The position numbers and the translations under genes are program-made. 64,000 nt of DNA, from the NCBI GenBank assembly GCA_016292095.1, contig JAEFAB010000022.1:16528-80527 (forward strand), written 5' to 3'. The notes below the pieces were generated by a model that was not told where the DNA came from, searched no databases, and was given only the letters and a program-made list of their open reading frames with translations. The number at the start of each line of letters is the position of its first letter. Position 1 is the first letter of the stretch. The DNA comes from Eubacterium sp. (lineage in GTDB: Bacteria; Bacillota; Clostridia; Lachnospirales; Lachnospiraceae). Below, piece by piece: positions 43,049 to 52,451 of the stretch.

Positions 43049-45226
43049 TTATAAGACGCCCCTGGTATAATGACCTCTTGTTGTATTTTCATCTTCCAGG
43101 ATTTTTTGATGATGAATCAAAGCCTTTTGGGCCTTTTCCAAAACTTCCCGGACTTCTCTTTCATTCTCAATGGTAAATGACAGGCGCACAGAGGAAATGT
43201 TCATACTACTGATTTCTTCTGCGAATTTGAAAAGAGATAATGCCTTACAGTTTAACATCAGATTATAACAATAGTTACAAACACACTGCACTGTAAACAT
43301 ATTTCCCTTTCGATCCCTGAGCTGATATCTTTGATTCTTTTTATCACATTGATTCAAAGTTTTCAAGCCGCAACCGGCAGAGATCATTAACGGAATATAT
43401 CCGTAAAGAATCATCTCGCTGTTTTCACAGTGAAGCTGCCTGATTTCTTTGGAATTTAATTCCACAGGAATTGTATTGTAAACCTGTAATTCTTTCATAT
43501 ACGCTGATGCATAATCATTCATCCTGTAAACATTATAATCGAAGCGTATTTCCAAATCACAGTTGAATTCTCGTATGTAAAAATATTCTTCAATATTTCG
43601 AATCAATACTCCCGAAACATTCCGAAGAACCTCAGAATATTCCTTTGCAAAATATTGTTCGTCTTTTTGCCGAAAAACATACGGCAATGCCAAAAAAATG
43701 CGCTTTCCCTTCGTTTTTGCCTTCTGAATACAATTCTGAATCTGTTTTTTCGAAAACTGTGCCAGTTCCAAAACCACATCTTCGACTAAGGTCGATTCCA
43801 CAACTGTTGAAAACTGTTTCTCATTCCAAACGGAAGCAGTAACTCCACATCGTTGCTTTGCATTTGTTTTTGGAAGTGACTCTGTCTGTGGCAAATGAAG
43901 TTCTTCTGCTCTTTCAAATTGTTCCAAAAGAACTTTCTCTGTCATTTCAATAAACGTTCTGCGTACTTCTTTTATTTCACTGATTGGCAGAAAAATATCA
44001 TCATCCATTGAAATTTCAATATTTTTAACAATAAAGTCTGTATTTCCCAACTTTGAAATCTGTTTTTTTAATGTTTCTTTATCAATTGGTTTCTTTTGAG
44101 CCGGTTCCGGAACAGCACCGGATGCCACAATTTCCCGCTCTTCATCAAGGTGTTTCAAATACAACTGAGACTTTATTGTAAAAGGTTTTCCCTTTTTACA
44201 TTCTACCAGCAAATCCAACGGTTTTTTCAATTTCTTTCCCGCATAAGTATTTTTTAAATAAGTTGTATATTCTATATTTTCTTTACGGAAGTCCACTTTC
44301 TTTAAAGACATCATGTTTCTTCCGTTATGCTGCTTATAATAGCTTTCATTAAATCCGTTTCGATTAAACAGACTGGCCAATTTATCAAGGTCTTCTTTGG
44401 AAACCCGATAAGTTTCCGGAGAAGTTTCATATAAATCCAAATATTTTCGATATATTTCTACAACACCGGAGATATATTCCATCTTTTTCATGCGTCCTTC
44501 AATTTTCAGAGAATAGACTCCTGACTGAATAATTTCCGGTAACAATGAAATGGTACAAATATCCTTCGGACTCAAAATATATTTTTCATCTTTCTGATTG
44601 ATTACTTTTCCATCACGGATTAAATCGTATTCCATTCTGCAAGGCTGTGCACAACGACCACGATTTCCACTTCTACCGCCGATAAAACTGCTCATCATAC
44701 ACTGGCCGGAATAGCAATAACACAGCGCCCCATGAACAAAACTTTCAATTTCCATCTTTGTATCCTGATAGATGTTTTCAATTTCCTTCAACGATAGTTC
44801 TCTCGGCGTAACAATTCTGGTAACACCAAGACTTCTTAATTCTTCCACTGTTCTTGTTCCGAAAATGGTCATCTGGGTACTGGCGTGAATATGAATTTTC
44901 GGGAAAAATTCGTGGACAAATCGGATTACACCAAAGTCCTGAACAATCACCGCATCCAAACCCGCTTCGTAAAGTGGTTTCAGATAATCAAATAACTGTC
45001 TCTTGATTTCATTGTTTTTTAACAGGGTATTAATGGTAAGGTATAATTTTTTATCATGAAGATGTGCATAGCGAATCACATCAACAAGTTGTTCTGTGGT
45101 TAAATTGTCTGCACCGGCCCTTGCGCCAAACAATTCTCCACCAGTATATACAGCATCTGCACCTGCATTAAAAGCTGCGATTACACTTTCATAGCTTCCG
45201 CCCGGTGCTAATAATTCTACCTTCAT
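43049..45226 (-). CDS. U32 family peptidase-like protein (RNA hydroxylation type)
   Basis: A 725-residue U32 protein. It starts MKVELLAPGGSYESVIAAFNAGADAVY, has the Fe-S-type Cys motif in the region SGQCMMSSFIGGRSGNRGRCAQPCR, split over residues about 165-195, and a Cys-rich CVCNYCYN near 650. Relatives RlhA and TrhP hydroxylate 23S rRNA or tRNA using prephenate-related chemistry; others were described as collagenases. The longer DUF3656-like form fits RlhA best. The ATG at 45226 follows GAGGT; 17 upstream codons are discarded. It lies between zapA and the SEDS gene. Confidence 0.88.
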   Translation of the reverse strand: MKVELLAPGGSYESVIAAFNAGADAVYTGGELFGARAGADNLTTEQLVDVIRYAHLHDKKLYLTINTLLKNNEIKRQLFDYLKPLYEAGLDAVIVQDFGVIRFVHEFFPKIHIHASTQMTIFGTRTVEELRSLGVTRIVTPRELSLKEIENIYQDTKMEIESFVHGALCYCYSGQCMMSSFIGGRSGNRGRCAQPCRMEYDLIRDGKVINQKDEKYILSPKDICTISLLPEIIQSGVYSLKIEGRMKKMEYISGVVEIYRKYLDLYETSPETYRVSKEDLDKLASLFNRNGFNESYYKQHNGRNMMSLKKVDFRKENIEYTTYLKNTYAGKKLKKPLDLLVECKKGKPFTIKSQLYLKHLDEEREIVASGAVPEPAQKKPIDKETLKKQISKLGNTDFIVKNIEISMDDDIFLPISEIKEVRRTFIEMTEKVLLEQFERAEELHLPQTESLPKTNAKQRCGVTASVWNEKQFSTVVESTLVEDVVLELAQFSKKQIQNCIQKAKTKGKRIFLALPYVFRQKDEQYFAKEYSEVLRNVSGVLIRNIEEYFYIREFNCDLEIRFDYNVYRMNDYASAYMKELQVYNTIPVELNSKEIRQLHCENSEMILYGYIPLMISAGCGLKTLNQCDKKNQRYQLRDRKGNMFTVQCVCNYCYNLMLNCKALSLFKFAEEISSMNISSVRLSFTIENEREVREVLEKAQKALIHHQKILEDENTTRGHYTRGVL

Positions 45227-45280
45227 TCTTAAAACCTCTACTTTTTTAATCTTTCCCAAATACCCTTGCCGTAACATAGA

Positions 45281-45314
45281 TTAAGCGACCAGGCAAAACT
45301 ACCTGATCGCTTAA
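45281..45314 (+). terminator. Inverted repeat after zapA with T-run on the plus strand
   Basis: A 13-bp stem (TTAAGCGACCAGG with CCTGATCGCTTAA, one mismatch), 8-nt loop. The T-run (TTTATTTTTTG) follows on the plus strand only. As at 2748, it would stop antisense transcription; on the sense strand it is a hairpin directly after the zapA stop. Confidence 0.45.
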
Positions 45315-45316
45315 GT

Positions 45317-45715
45317 TTATTTTTTGATTTTTGCCTGAAGTTTTACAACTTCTTTTTCCAGTGCTTTGATTTTTTCCACAGCTTCTTCCAACTCTTTCTT
45401 AGTTGTTTCCGCTTTCGCATCAGAGATAATCAGTTCATGTTTTAAATCATAAACTTCTTTCTCTTTTATTTCCAAATCACTTTCTAATAAATCAGCTTGT
45501 TTTTTTGCTTTGAAATAATCATTTGCTATATTAATTTCAAGAAGAATTCTCTGCATGTCCATCTTCTGCATCCGATAGCTGTCATTCTGCTTAAACTCCA
45601 TAATCATATTATTGATATATGAGGCAACTTTCTGCAAATAAGCTTCGCTTTCGAATCCTCCGATATTATATATTTTTCCGTCGATGATAACATCGATATA
45701 ATTCTTCGATGACAT
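45317..45715 (-). CDS. zapA: Cell division protein ZapA
   Basis: ZapA bundles FtsZ filaments at the division site. The 132-residue protein has the ZapA head at about 1-75 (VIIDGKIYNIGGFESEAYLQKVASYIN, then LEINIANDYFKAKKQADLL) and a long coiled coil to the end (about 75-132, heptad-rich EKIKALEKEVVKLQAK). It lies upstream of the U32 gene, a pairing common in Clostridia, and downstream of a secreted protein gene, with 38 bp between. No promoter of its own is obvious. Confidence 0.92.
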   Translation of the reverse strand: MSSKNYIDVIIDGKIYNIGGFESEAYLQKVASYINNMIMEFKQNDSYRMQKMDMQRILLEINIANDYFKAKKQADLLESDLEIKEKEVYDLKHELIISDAKAETTKKELEEAVEKIKALEKEVVKLQAKIKK

Positions 45716-45753
45716 GTCCCTCTCCTTGTCTCTTATGCATAGTAAACTATTAA

Positions 45754-47067
45754 TTATTTCTTAGTCTTAACTTTGATGACTTTACTCCAGTCACTCTTCT
45801 TGCTTCCGTTTACACTACGAACACGAATGTAATATTTCTTTCCAGCTTTTAATTTCTTTAATGTAACTTTCTTCTTTCCTGAAGCTTTTGTTACTTTAGC
45901 TTTTTTAATTTTAGCTTTTTCTTTGTCGTAAGCTGTACCGTACTGTACCTGATATTTCTTAGCAGCAATACCCTTCTTGAAAGAAACCTTTACAGAAGTT
46001 TTCTTAACCTTAGAAGCCTTTAATGAAGCTGGTGCAACTGGTCCCTGAGTGCCTGCTACGAACTTCATGTCTTTCACTTCGATAGTACCGGACATATTAT
46101 TTTCATCGATGAATTCTTTTAAGAATGCACCAAATGCGAACTTAAATCCAACAGTAGCCTGTTTTTTCTTCTTCTGATATGTTGCTGTAGAACTTGGGAT
46201 CTTAACACTGCATGATACAGTAACCCATCCGTCATCAGCAGTATTCTTACTATCTAACTTGATGAAGTTTGCATAATCTTTTAATAATTCCTTATTTGTT
46301 TCGTTTACGCTCTTTCCACCCTGAGTAGCCTTTAATCCTGTAAGCTTTAATGCTGCACCGTCTTTATCTGTGTCATCATACAGTTTGAAATGGATATGCT
46401 TAACATAGTTGAACTTTCCTGTTCCAACGTTGTAATATGTCTTATCACTACGTTCTTCTTCTTTTTCTAATTCGTTCTTTAATGTACTCTTAATCTTGAA
46501 AGATACATTGTATGTACGACCTCTGTCTACATTAATTACCTTAGTGGCTGTTACCCCCCAAGGGTTTGAGTTTCCAACTTCACCTGTTGGTGTCCATGAA
46601 GCACTCCAACCTGTACTAATAACATTCATTGTAAATCCTGTAGCAGATTTTGCTGTAATCTTAGCATTTTCACCGAAACACTTATGTGAATCCTGAACTC
46701 CCCAAGTATCAGCATGCTTTGTTACTGTAGGAGTCTGCTTATCTTTTGCTTTGTTTTTGTTTTCTTCTTTGATTGCATCATTTAAAGCCTTAAGCTGAGC
46801 ATCTGTAACTTTGTCGCCAACATAATGCTGGTCTGTTGTTACTTTGTTTGTATTCAAAAGACTGTGATACCAACAAATATTATCCTTTGCTTTAGATTCC
46901 CCATTTACATGATCTTCATGTGTGAAAATAGAAAAGCTTTCCCAAGCCTTTCCTGTTGAAACTACATCAGTTCCATCTTTTACAGCCGCAGAAACAGACA
47001 TTGCTGAACCAACAATCATAGATGCGGATACAGCAACTGCGACTAATTTCTTTGAAAATTTTCTCAT
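45754..47067 (-). CDS. Secreted Fn3 protein with carbohydrate-binding-like domain
   Basis: A 437-residue exported protein: signal peptide at about 1-28 (cut after VSA), a beta-rich region at about 130-340 that reads like a CBM4/9 or similar jelly-roll (aromatic residues in TGWSASWTPTGEV, VNVDRGRTYNVSFKIKS-like strands), and a C-terminal Fn3 domain (about 345-437) ending KVIKVKTKK. There is no catalytic motif or LPXTG. The C-terminal domain is very lysine-rich, like those of two other surface proteins in the window. A polysaccharide-binding adhesin is plausible. Its own promoter overlaps ruvB. Confidence 0.75.
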   Translation of the reverse strand: MRKFSKKLVAVAVSASMIVGSAMSVSAAVKDGTDVVSTGKAWESFSIFTHEDHVNGESKAKDNICWYHSLLNTNKVTTDQHYVGDKVTDAQLKALNDAIKEENKNKAKDKQTPTVTKHADTWGVQDSHKCFGENAKITAKSATGFTMNVISTGWSASWTPTGEVGNSNPWGVTATKVINVDRGRTYNVSFKIKSTLKNELEKEEERSDKTYYNVGTGKFNYVKHIHFKLYDDTDKDGAALKLTGLKATQGGKSVNETNKELLKDYANFIKLDSKNTADDGWVTVSCSVKIPSSTATYQKKKKQATVGFKFAFGAFLKEFIDENNMSGTIEVKDMKFVAGTQGPVAPASLKASKVKKTSVKVSFKKGIAAKKYQVQYGTAYDKEKAKIKKAKVTKASGKKKVTLKKLKAGKKYYIRVRSVNGSKKSDWSKVIKVKTKK

Positions 47068-47103
47068 TTTTCCATTCTCCTTCTTTATATTTTGATACTA
47101 TAA

Positions 47104-47132
47104 AGCATATCATTTTTAATCATTTTTTTCAA
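47104..47132 (-). promoter_or_regulatory. Promoter of the secreted Fn3 gene
   Basis: TTGAAA (47127-47132), 17 bp, TATGCT (47104-47109) on the minus strand. The -35 lies inside the last codons of ruvB. Confidence 0.72.
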
Positions 47133-48114
47133 CACCAAGATGTTGAAAGGCACGTAAGGTAGCAATTCTTCCTTTTGGCGTTCTTTGGATTAAACCGTTT
47201 TGCAAAAGATAAGGTTCATAAACATCCTCAATCGTTCCGGAATCTTCACCTAAAGCCGCTGCCAAAGTATCGAGTCCCACCGGACCTCCGGCAAATTTAA
47301 AAATAATTGTTTCCAGAATGCTACGATCCCCTTTATCCAGTCCCAATTTATCCACTTCCAGAAGATCCAATGCTGTCTTTGCCACTTCTTCCGTAATCAC
47401 ACCATCATATCGGACTTCTGCAAAATCCCGGACTCTTTTTAGCAGACGGTTTGCCAAACGGGGTGTTCCTCTGGAACGTCTAGCCATTTCCAACGCACCG
47501 GATTCTTCAATTTCTACGCCCAACACTTCCGCAGAACGGATAATAATTTTCTTTAACTCATCTACTGTATAAAATTCCAGTTTGTTAATTACACCGAACC
47601 GGTCACGGAGAGGAGCAGTTAATAGTCCGGCTCTGGTAGTTGCTCCTACTAATGTAAACTTCGGTATATCCAAACGAATGGACCGGGCTGCCTGCCCCTT
47701 TCCAATCATAATGTCAATGGAATAGTCTTCCATTGCCGGATACAACACTTCCTCCACCTGACGGTTCAAGCGGTGTATTTCATCAATAAACAACACATCA
47801 CCCGGTGCCAGGTTATTCAAAATCGCCGCCATTTCTCCCGGTTTTTCAATGGCTGGACCGGATGTAGTTTTAATATGTACCCCCATCTCCTCCGCAATAA
47901 TAGTAGCAAGGGTCGTCTTTCCAAGTCCCGGCGGTCCGTAAAACAGCACATGATCCAGAGATTCTCCTCTGGACTTTGCTGCCTCAATAAATATTTTCAA
48001 ATTATTCTTTACTTTTTCCTGCCCCACGTACTGGCTCAAGGAACTAGGTCTCAACCCGTTTTCCAAAAACTTATCTTCTGTCGTGGCTTCCGTCTGAATG
48101 ATTCTTTTTGTCAT
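47116..48114 (-). CDS. ruvB: Holliday junction helicase motor RuvB
   Basis: RuvB is the hexameric AAA+ motor that moves Holliday junctions with RuvA. The 332-residue protein has Walker [12 protein letters not shown], Walker [10 protein letters not shown], sensor 1 [18 protein letters not shown], split as GATTRAG and LRDRFG, and the C-terminal winged helix ([16 protein letters not shown]). It lies 31 bp after ruvA in the usual ruvAB order. RecU at 18064 supplies the resolvase in place of RuvC. Confidence 0.98.
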   Translation of the reverse strand: MTKRIIQTEATTEDKFLENGLRPSSLSQYVGQEKVKNNLKIFIEAAKSRGESLDHVLFYGPPGLGKTTLATIIAEEMGVHIKTTSGPAIEKPGEMAAILNNLAPGDVLFIDEIHRLNRQVEEVLYPAMEDYSIDIMIGKGQAARSIRLDIPKFTLVGATTRAGLLTAPLRDRFGVINKLEFYTVDELKKIIIRSAEVLGVEIEESGALEMARRSRGTPRLANRLLKRVRDFAEVRYDGVITEEVAKTALDLLEVDKLGLDKGDRSILETIIFKFAGGPVGLDTLAAALGEDSGTIEDVYEPYLLQNGLIQRTPKGRIATLRAFQHLGVEKND

Positions 48115-48145
48115 AAATCAACCTCTGATTTTTTATTTGTAATCG

Positions 48146-48745
48146 TTAGAATGCAATATTCTTTAATGCAAGTTTCAGAACTTCTTCTACATCCATGGAC
48201 TCCGAACCGGCAACCTGCTTTACAGCCTGGTAAGCCGCACTCTGAGAATATCCCAGTGCAACCAATGCTTCAATGGCATCAGACTGAACAGTGGATGTGG
48301 TTTTATTTCCGTTATCTTCTGTTCCCGTAGCAGAAATCATTTCCTCCACATCAATCTTATCTTTTAATTCCAAAATGATTTTCTGTGCCGTTTTATTGCC
48401 AATGCCCTGTGCTTTTGCAATCGCTTTGGAATCTCCGGAAATAATAGCCATTTGCAGGCTGTCTCCCGGGCAGGCGGAAATAATTGCCAACCCTCCCTTT
48501 GGTCCGACACCGCTGACTCCCAGAAGCATTTTATAAATCTTTAACGACTCTCTGCTCAAAAAGCCGAATAACTGCATGGCATCTTCACGGACACTGAGAT
48601 AGGTGTAAATTTTCACTTCTTCTCCGGTGCCCAAAACTTCCAAATCCGATTGTGGCATAAAAATATTATATCCCATTCCATCATGGTCCAAAACCACACG
48701 ATCTGTTTCTATTTCTTCAACAATACCCTTTACATAGGAAATCAT
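48146..48745 (-). CDS. ruvA: Holliday junction-binding protein RuvA
   Basis: RuvA forms the tetramer that holds the junction open for RuvB. The 199-residue protein has the OB domain (about 1-62, MISYVKGIVEEIETDRVVLDHDG-type start), tandem helix-hairpin-helix motifs (VSGVGPKGGLAI and AQGIGNKTAQKIILELKD) and the flexible linker to the RuvB-binding domain III (DAIEALVALGYSQSAAYQAV). Length and order are normal. A promoter precedes it, just after the spoVAF stop. Confidence 0.98.
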   Translation of the reverse strand: MISYVKGIVEEIETDRVVLDHDGMGYNIFMPQSDLEVLGTGEEVKIYTYLSVREDAMQLFGFLSRESLKIYKMLLGVSGVGPKGGLAIISACPGDSLQMAIISGDSKAIAKAQGIGNKTAQKIILELKDKIDVEEMISATGTEDNGNKTTSTVQSDAIEALVALGYSQSAAYQAVKQVAGSESMDVEEVLKLALKNIAF

Positions 48746-48811
48746 AGTATTCTCCGCTTCCTTATCATCTATTTGAAACCTCGTTCAAAACAGAACAAAT
48801 GTTTCCCTCGT

Positions 48812-48840
48812 ATCATAACACATTTCCCTACTTTATACAA
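48812..48840 (-). promoter_or_regulatory. ruvAB promoter
   Basis: TTGTAT (48835-48840), 17 bp, TATGAT (48812-48817) on the minus strand, directly after the spoVAF stop. Confidence 0.72.
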
Positions 48841-48848
48841 ATAAATTG

Positions 48849-50273
48849 TCATTCTTTTCTGTTGGATTTAATGGAAACTCTGAAAAACCGCTCTAAAAAT
48901 TCCCGCCCTTGAAAAGGAACCAATGGTGCGATATAGCTGGTCTGTGCAATAGTTCGGTTGGCAACCACTGCCAGCGCCGCAACAAGACATCCCAGAATGA
49001 AGCCCCAAAGATTGAATAATTGTGTCAAAACCACAGCAATCATACGCAAAAACTTGATAGAGTATGCCAGTTCATAATTCTCATGGGTAAAGTTTGCAAT
49101 AGCAACTACCGCCATATATAACATGGTGTGTGGATTAAACCAGCCGGTTTGTACCGCATAGTCTCCAATCACAATTGCAGCAATTAAACTGAGCGGAGTA
49201 TTCAGAGTACTGGGCGTATTGATTGCCGCAAGTTTCAATCCGTCAATAGAGATTTCCAACAGCATAATCTGCCAGAAAATCGGAATATAATCCGTTTCGT
49301 TATATTGGGCAAATTGAAGCCATCCGGGCACCAGCTCCGGATTGTTTGCATACAGCAAAAACAGGGGAATCAGCACAAAAGACATCAACGCCATAAAAGC
49401 ACGGGCTAATCGCAGATAAGTTCCCGTTACCGGCGGGAAATAATAATCATCCGCTTCTTCAATCACATCAAAAATCGTGGTGGGAAGCAGCATTGCCGCC
49501 GGAGAATTGTCCACAAGAATTGCCACCTGTCCTTCCAGAATTTCCGCTGCAGCCGTATCCGGTCGTTCCGTATATCGAAACTTTGGAAAGGGATTGAACC
49601 AGTGTCCTTTGTAAAGACATTCCGCCAGGCTTTCCTGATTCATGGGTAATGCATCGATGTTAATCCGGCTTAACTGCTGTTTAATTCGATTCAACAGTTT
49701 TCGATCTACCCGGTCTTCCATATAGCAGATGGCAATATCCGTTCGGGAACTCTCTCCTACCCGAACGATTTCACACATATAATTCGTACTGCGGATTCTT
49801 CGACGAATTAAGGCTGTATTATACACAATGGTTTCCACAAATCCATCTCGCGATCCACGCAATACCTTATACTTTTCCGGCTCCATAACATTCCGGGCAG
49901 GATATTGTCTGGTATCAATAAGAAATGCCTGCGCAAACCCGTCAATAATCAAACAAGTCACTCCGGATAGTAACAATGTAATCACATTGTACTCATCCCC
50001 GTACAAATCCACTTCGACATAGGGGATATATTTATCTGCAAATTCCTGAGGTTCTACATTCATATCTGATTTTTTCACCAGATATAAACTGTCTTCCAGT
50101 CGTTGCATCAAATCTTCCTGACAAAAACCGTTGATAAAATAAAATACCGCTTTTCTGCCTCCGATTTCCGTCTGTTTTTTCAATAGATCAAAACTCTCAG
50201 AAATATGAAGCAGTTTGTCCATCTTCTCCATATCCCTTTTCATATTTCCGGTAATAAAATGATTTAATTCCAT
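48849..50273 (-). CDS. spoVAF: Spore germination protein, SpoVAF/GerA family
   Basis: A 474-residue membrane protein of the GerA/SpoVAF family in the spore inner membrane. A soluble N-terminal half (about 1-285) contains RDGFVETIVYNTALIRRRIR and EGQVAILVDNSP; five or so membrane helices follow (about 290-440) with the PSTLNTPLSLIAAIVIGDYAV segment. GerB and GerC-type partners are absent, and the length and N-terminus match SpoVAF rather than GerAA. In Bacillus, SpoVAF works with FigP as an ion channel boosting germination. A sigma-G-like promoter precedes it. It confirms a spore-forming host. Confidence 0.88.
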   Translation of the reverse strand: MELNHFITGNMKRDMEKMDKLLHISESFDLLKKQTEIGGRKAVFYFINGFCQEDLMQRLEDSLYLVKKSDMNVEPQEFADKYIPYVEVDLYGDEYNVITLLLSGVTCLIIDGFAQAFLIDTRQYPARNVMEPEKYKVLRGSRDGFVETIVYNTALIRRRIRSTNYMCEIVRVGESSRTDIAICYMEDRVDRKLLNRIKQQLSRINIDALPMNQESLAECLYKGHWFNPFPKFRYTERPDTAAAEILEGQVAILVDNSPAAMLLPTTIFDVIEEADDYYFPPVTGTYLRLARAFMALMSFVLIPLFLLYANNPELVPGWLQFAQYNETDYIPIFWQIMLLEISIDGLKLAAINTPSTLNTPLSLIAAIVIGDYAVQTGWFNPHTMLYMAVVAIANFTHENYELAYSIKFLRMIAVVLTQLFNLWGFILGCLVAALAVVANRTIAQTSYIAPLVPFQGREFLERFFRVSIKSNRKE

Positions 50274-50295
50274 TATTCACACCTCGCACTGTTTA

Positions 50296-50324
50296 TATTG
50301 TGTGAAGTCTTCCCGGAAATATAC
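50296..50324 (-). promoter_or_regulatory. Forespore (sigma G/F-type) promoter of spoVAF
   Basis: GTATA (50320-50324), 17 bp, CACAATA (50296-50302) on the minus strand. The forespore consensus is about GHATR-17/18-CATNHTA, so only one position differs. It abuts the rnfB terminator and lies 23 bp before the spoVAF start. No sigma-A-like pair competes with it. Confidence 0.6.
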
Positions 50325-50358
50325 AAAAAGAAGCAAATCTTTTACGACTTGCTTCTTT
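50325..50358 (-). terminator. rnf operon terminator
   Basis: AAAGAAGCAA pairs with TTGCTTCTTT around a short loop, and the minus strand continues TTTTTG. It lies directly after the rnfB stop. Confidence 0.9.
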
Positions 50359-50362
50359 AAGA

Positions 50363-51151
50363 CTAATCTAATTTTTCAATAATCTTCTTTGGACATTTTT
50401 CTGCACAGGCGCCACACCATTCGCAAAGATCCTGCTGAATCCATGCAATGTTATAGTCAAATTCCACTGCATTTACCGGACAAATTTTGGCACACATACC
50501 ACATCCGATACAGCCAACGCTACATGCCTGCATTACGTCTTTTCCCTTGTTCTTTGACGAACATTTTACCATATACTTGGTATCTGCCGGAATAATTGAA
50601 ATCAATCCCTTTGGACAGGCATCAACACATTTTCCGCAAGCTTTACATTTATCTCGGTCAACTACAGCTTTGCCGTTTTCAATATGAATTGCATCAAACT
50701 CACAAACCTGTACACAGGAACCAAGTCCTAAACATCCATAATCACATGCTTTTGCACCACCACCCGGAATATTCACAGCATCCTTACAGGACATGTTTCC
50801 GTAGTAGTTGTATTTGTTTTTGGAAACATCGCAGTCTCCGGCACAGGCAACATAAGCCATTTTCGGAACGACTTCCGCTTCCACTCCCATAATATCCGCA
50901 ATCACTTTTGCAACAGGTGCTCCTCCTACCGGACATGCCGCAGGATCACTTTCTCCTTTGGCAATTGCAGCTGCCAAACCGTCACATCCCGGATAACCGC
51001 AACCACCACAGTTGTTTCCCGGCAACGCTTCTCTGATTGCCACTTCTTTTTCATCTACTTCAACGGCCAGAAACTTTCCGGCAATCCCTAAGGCAATTCC
51101 TATCAGAAGACCAACTCCGCCAACAATTAATACAGCGTATAATACTTCCAT
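50363..51151 (-). CDS. rnfB: Rnf complex subunit B
   Basis: RnfB takes electrons from reduced ferredoxin and passes them into the complex. The 262-residue protein has an N-terminal membrane helix (about 5-25), a 4Fe-4S domain with CGGCGYPGCDGL, a Cys-rich middle (CAGDC...CKDA...CDYGCLGLGSC), then ferredoxin-type clusters: CKACGKCVDACP, CIGCGMCAKICP and CEWCGACAEKCP. The ATG at 51151 is preferred, with GGAGG just before it; the ORF start at 51163 would include that site. It is the last gene of rnfCDGEAB. Confidence 0.96.
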   Translation of the reverse strand: MEVLYAVLIVGGVGLLIGIALGIAGKFLAVEVDEKEVAIREALPGNNCGGCGYPGCDGLAAAIAKGESDPAACPVGGAPVAKVIADIMGVEAEVVPKMAYVACAGDCDVSKNKYNYYGNMSCKDAVNIPGGGAKACDYGCLGLGSCVQVCEFDAIHIENGKAVVDRDKCKACGKCVDACPKGLISIIPADTKYMVKCSSKNKGKDVMQACSVGCIGCGMCAKICPVNAVEFDYNIAWIQQDLCEWCGACAEKCPKKIIEKLD

Positions 51152-51185
51152 ATTTTCCTCCATTTATATCATACAAACTTATTTC

Positions 51186-51761
51186 TTAGATTACTCCGGT
51201 AAATCCGGTAAAGGCAATTGCCATCAATCCGGATGCAATTAAAACCATCGGTGTTCCCCGGAATGGCTTTGGAATATTATTTCCTTCGGATTTTTCACGA
51301 ATTCCCGCAAGAATAACAATCGCAATCAAGAATCCGCCGGATGTTCCTAAGGAACAAGCCATACTCTGGATAAAACTGTAACCATTATCAATATTGGAAA
51401 TTGCTACACCCAATACAGCACAGTTTGTTGTAATCAACGGAAGGTACACTCCCAACGCCTGATACAATGATTTTACGAATTTCTTTAAAATCATTTCCAC
51501 CAACTGAACCAAAGCGGCAATTACGAGAATAAACACAATCGTCTGCAAATACTCTAAACCAAAAACAACTAAAATTCCGTAATAAATTCCGTATGTTACT
51601 GCGGAAGCAATTAATATTACGAAGATAACCGCTGCTCCCATACCGGCAGCAGTATCCGTTTTCTTTGATACACCAAGGAACGGACATAAACCTAAAAACT
51701 GACTTAAAACAACATTATTAACCAGTGCCGCACCTACGGCAATCAACAATAATTCTACCAT
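51186..51761 (-). CDS. rnfA: Rnf complex subunit A
   Basis: RnfA is one of two inverted, homologous membrane subunits that hold an intramembrane Fe-S cluster. The 191-residue protein has six helices and the conserved LSQFLGLCPFLGVSKK near the N-terminus, with its cluster Cys, and TTNCAVLGVAISN in the second half. Its ATG directly follows the rnfE stop (TAAATG). Confidence 0.97.
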   Translation of the reverse strand: MVELLLIAVGAALVNNVVLSQFLGLCPFLGVSKKTDTAAGMGAAVIFVILIASAVTYGIYYGILVVFGLEYLQTIVFILVIAALVQLVEMILKKFVKSLYQALGVYLPLITTNCAVLGVAISNIDNGYSFIQSMACSLGTSGGFLIAIVILAGIREKSEGNNIPKPFRGTPMVLIASGLMAIAFTGFTGVI

Positions 51762-52451
51762 TTATGCCTCCTCCTTCTCTGATTTATCACAGGCAGTGTA
51801 GTCGGATCCGCATCCGGAACATCCTGCACAACCCTGTTCGCACTGAAGTTTGCGAGGCTTCTTGCCCTGCTTCATACGAATATAATTCTGTGTAGCAATG
51901 AGGAAGGCCAAAACAAAGAAGGCTCCCGGTGCCATAACAAAAATTCCGATTCCATCCCACGAAGGAATATTGTGTCCTAAAATCGTACCTGCTCCGAGAA
52001 TTTCACGGAAGGCTCCTAAAAGGGATAAGGCAATGGTAAATCCAAGTCCCATTCCCAAACCATCCAAAATGGATAATACAACAGGATTTTTGGAAGCATA
52101 ACTTTCCGCTCTACCGAGGATAATACAGTTTACTACGATTAATGGAATGTAAATCCCCAACGATTCGTTTAATGCCGGCAAATACGCCTGTAATAAGAAC
52201 TGAAGAATTGTTACGAAACTGGCAACAACAACGATAAACGCAGGAACACGTACACCGTTCGGAATCACTTTACGCAACATGGAAATAACCATATTGGACA
52301 TTACCAAAACCGCAAGGGTACTCATACCCATTCCCGCACCGTTCATCAGGGAAGATGTTACCGCAAGAGTCGGACACATTCCAAGAATCAAAACGAAGGT
52401 TGGATTTTCTTTAATAATTCCGTTAAATAAACGTTCTAAATATTTATTCAT
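51762..52451 (-). CDS. rnfE: Rnf complex subunit E
   Basis: RnfE is the paralogue of RnfA with opposite topology. The 229-residue protein has FVLILGMCPTLAVTSS and VNCIILGRAESYASKN, each with the cluster Cys, and a Cys-rich C-terminal tail (CEQGCAGCSGCGSDYTAC) that is unusual and may bind metal. AAGGAGGTGAC precedes the ATG at 52451; the ORF runs on upstream, but within rnfG. The start overlaps the rnfG stop by 8 bp. Confidence 0.96.
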   Translation of the reverse strand: MNKYLERLFNGIIKENPTFVLILGMCPTLAVTSSLMNGAGMGMSTLAVLVMSNMVISMLRKVIPNGVRVPAFIVVVASFVTILQFLLQAYLPALNESLGIYIPLIVVNCIILGRAESYASKNPVVLSILDGLGMGLGFTIALSLLGAFREILGAGTILGHNIPSWDGIGIFVMAPGAFFVLAFLIATQNYIRMKQGKKPRKLQCEQGCAGCSGCGSDYTACDKSEKEEA

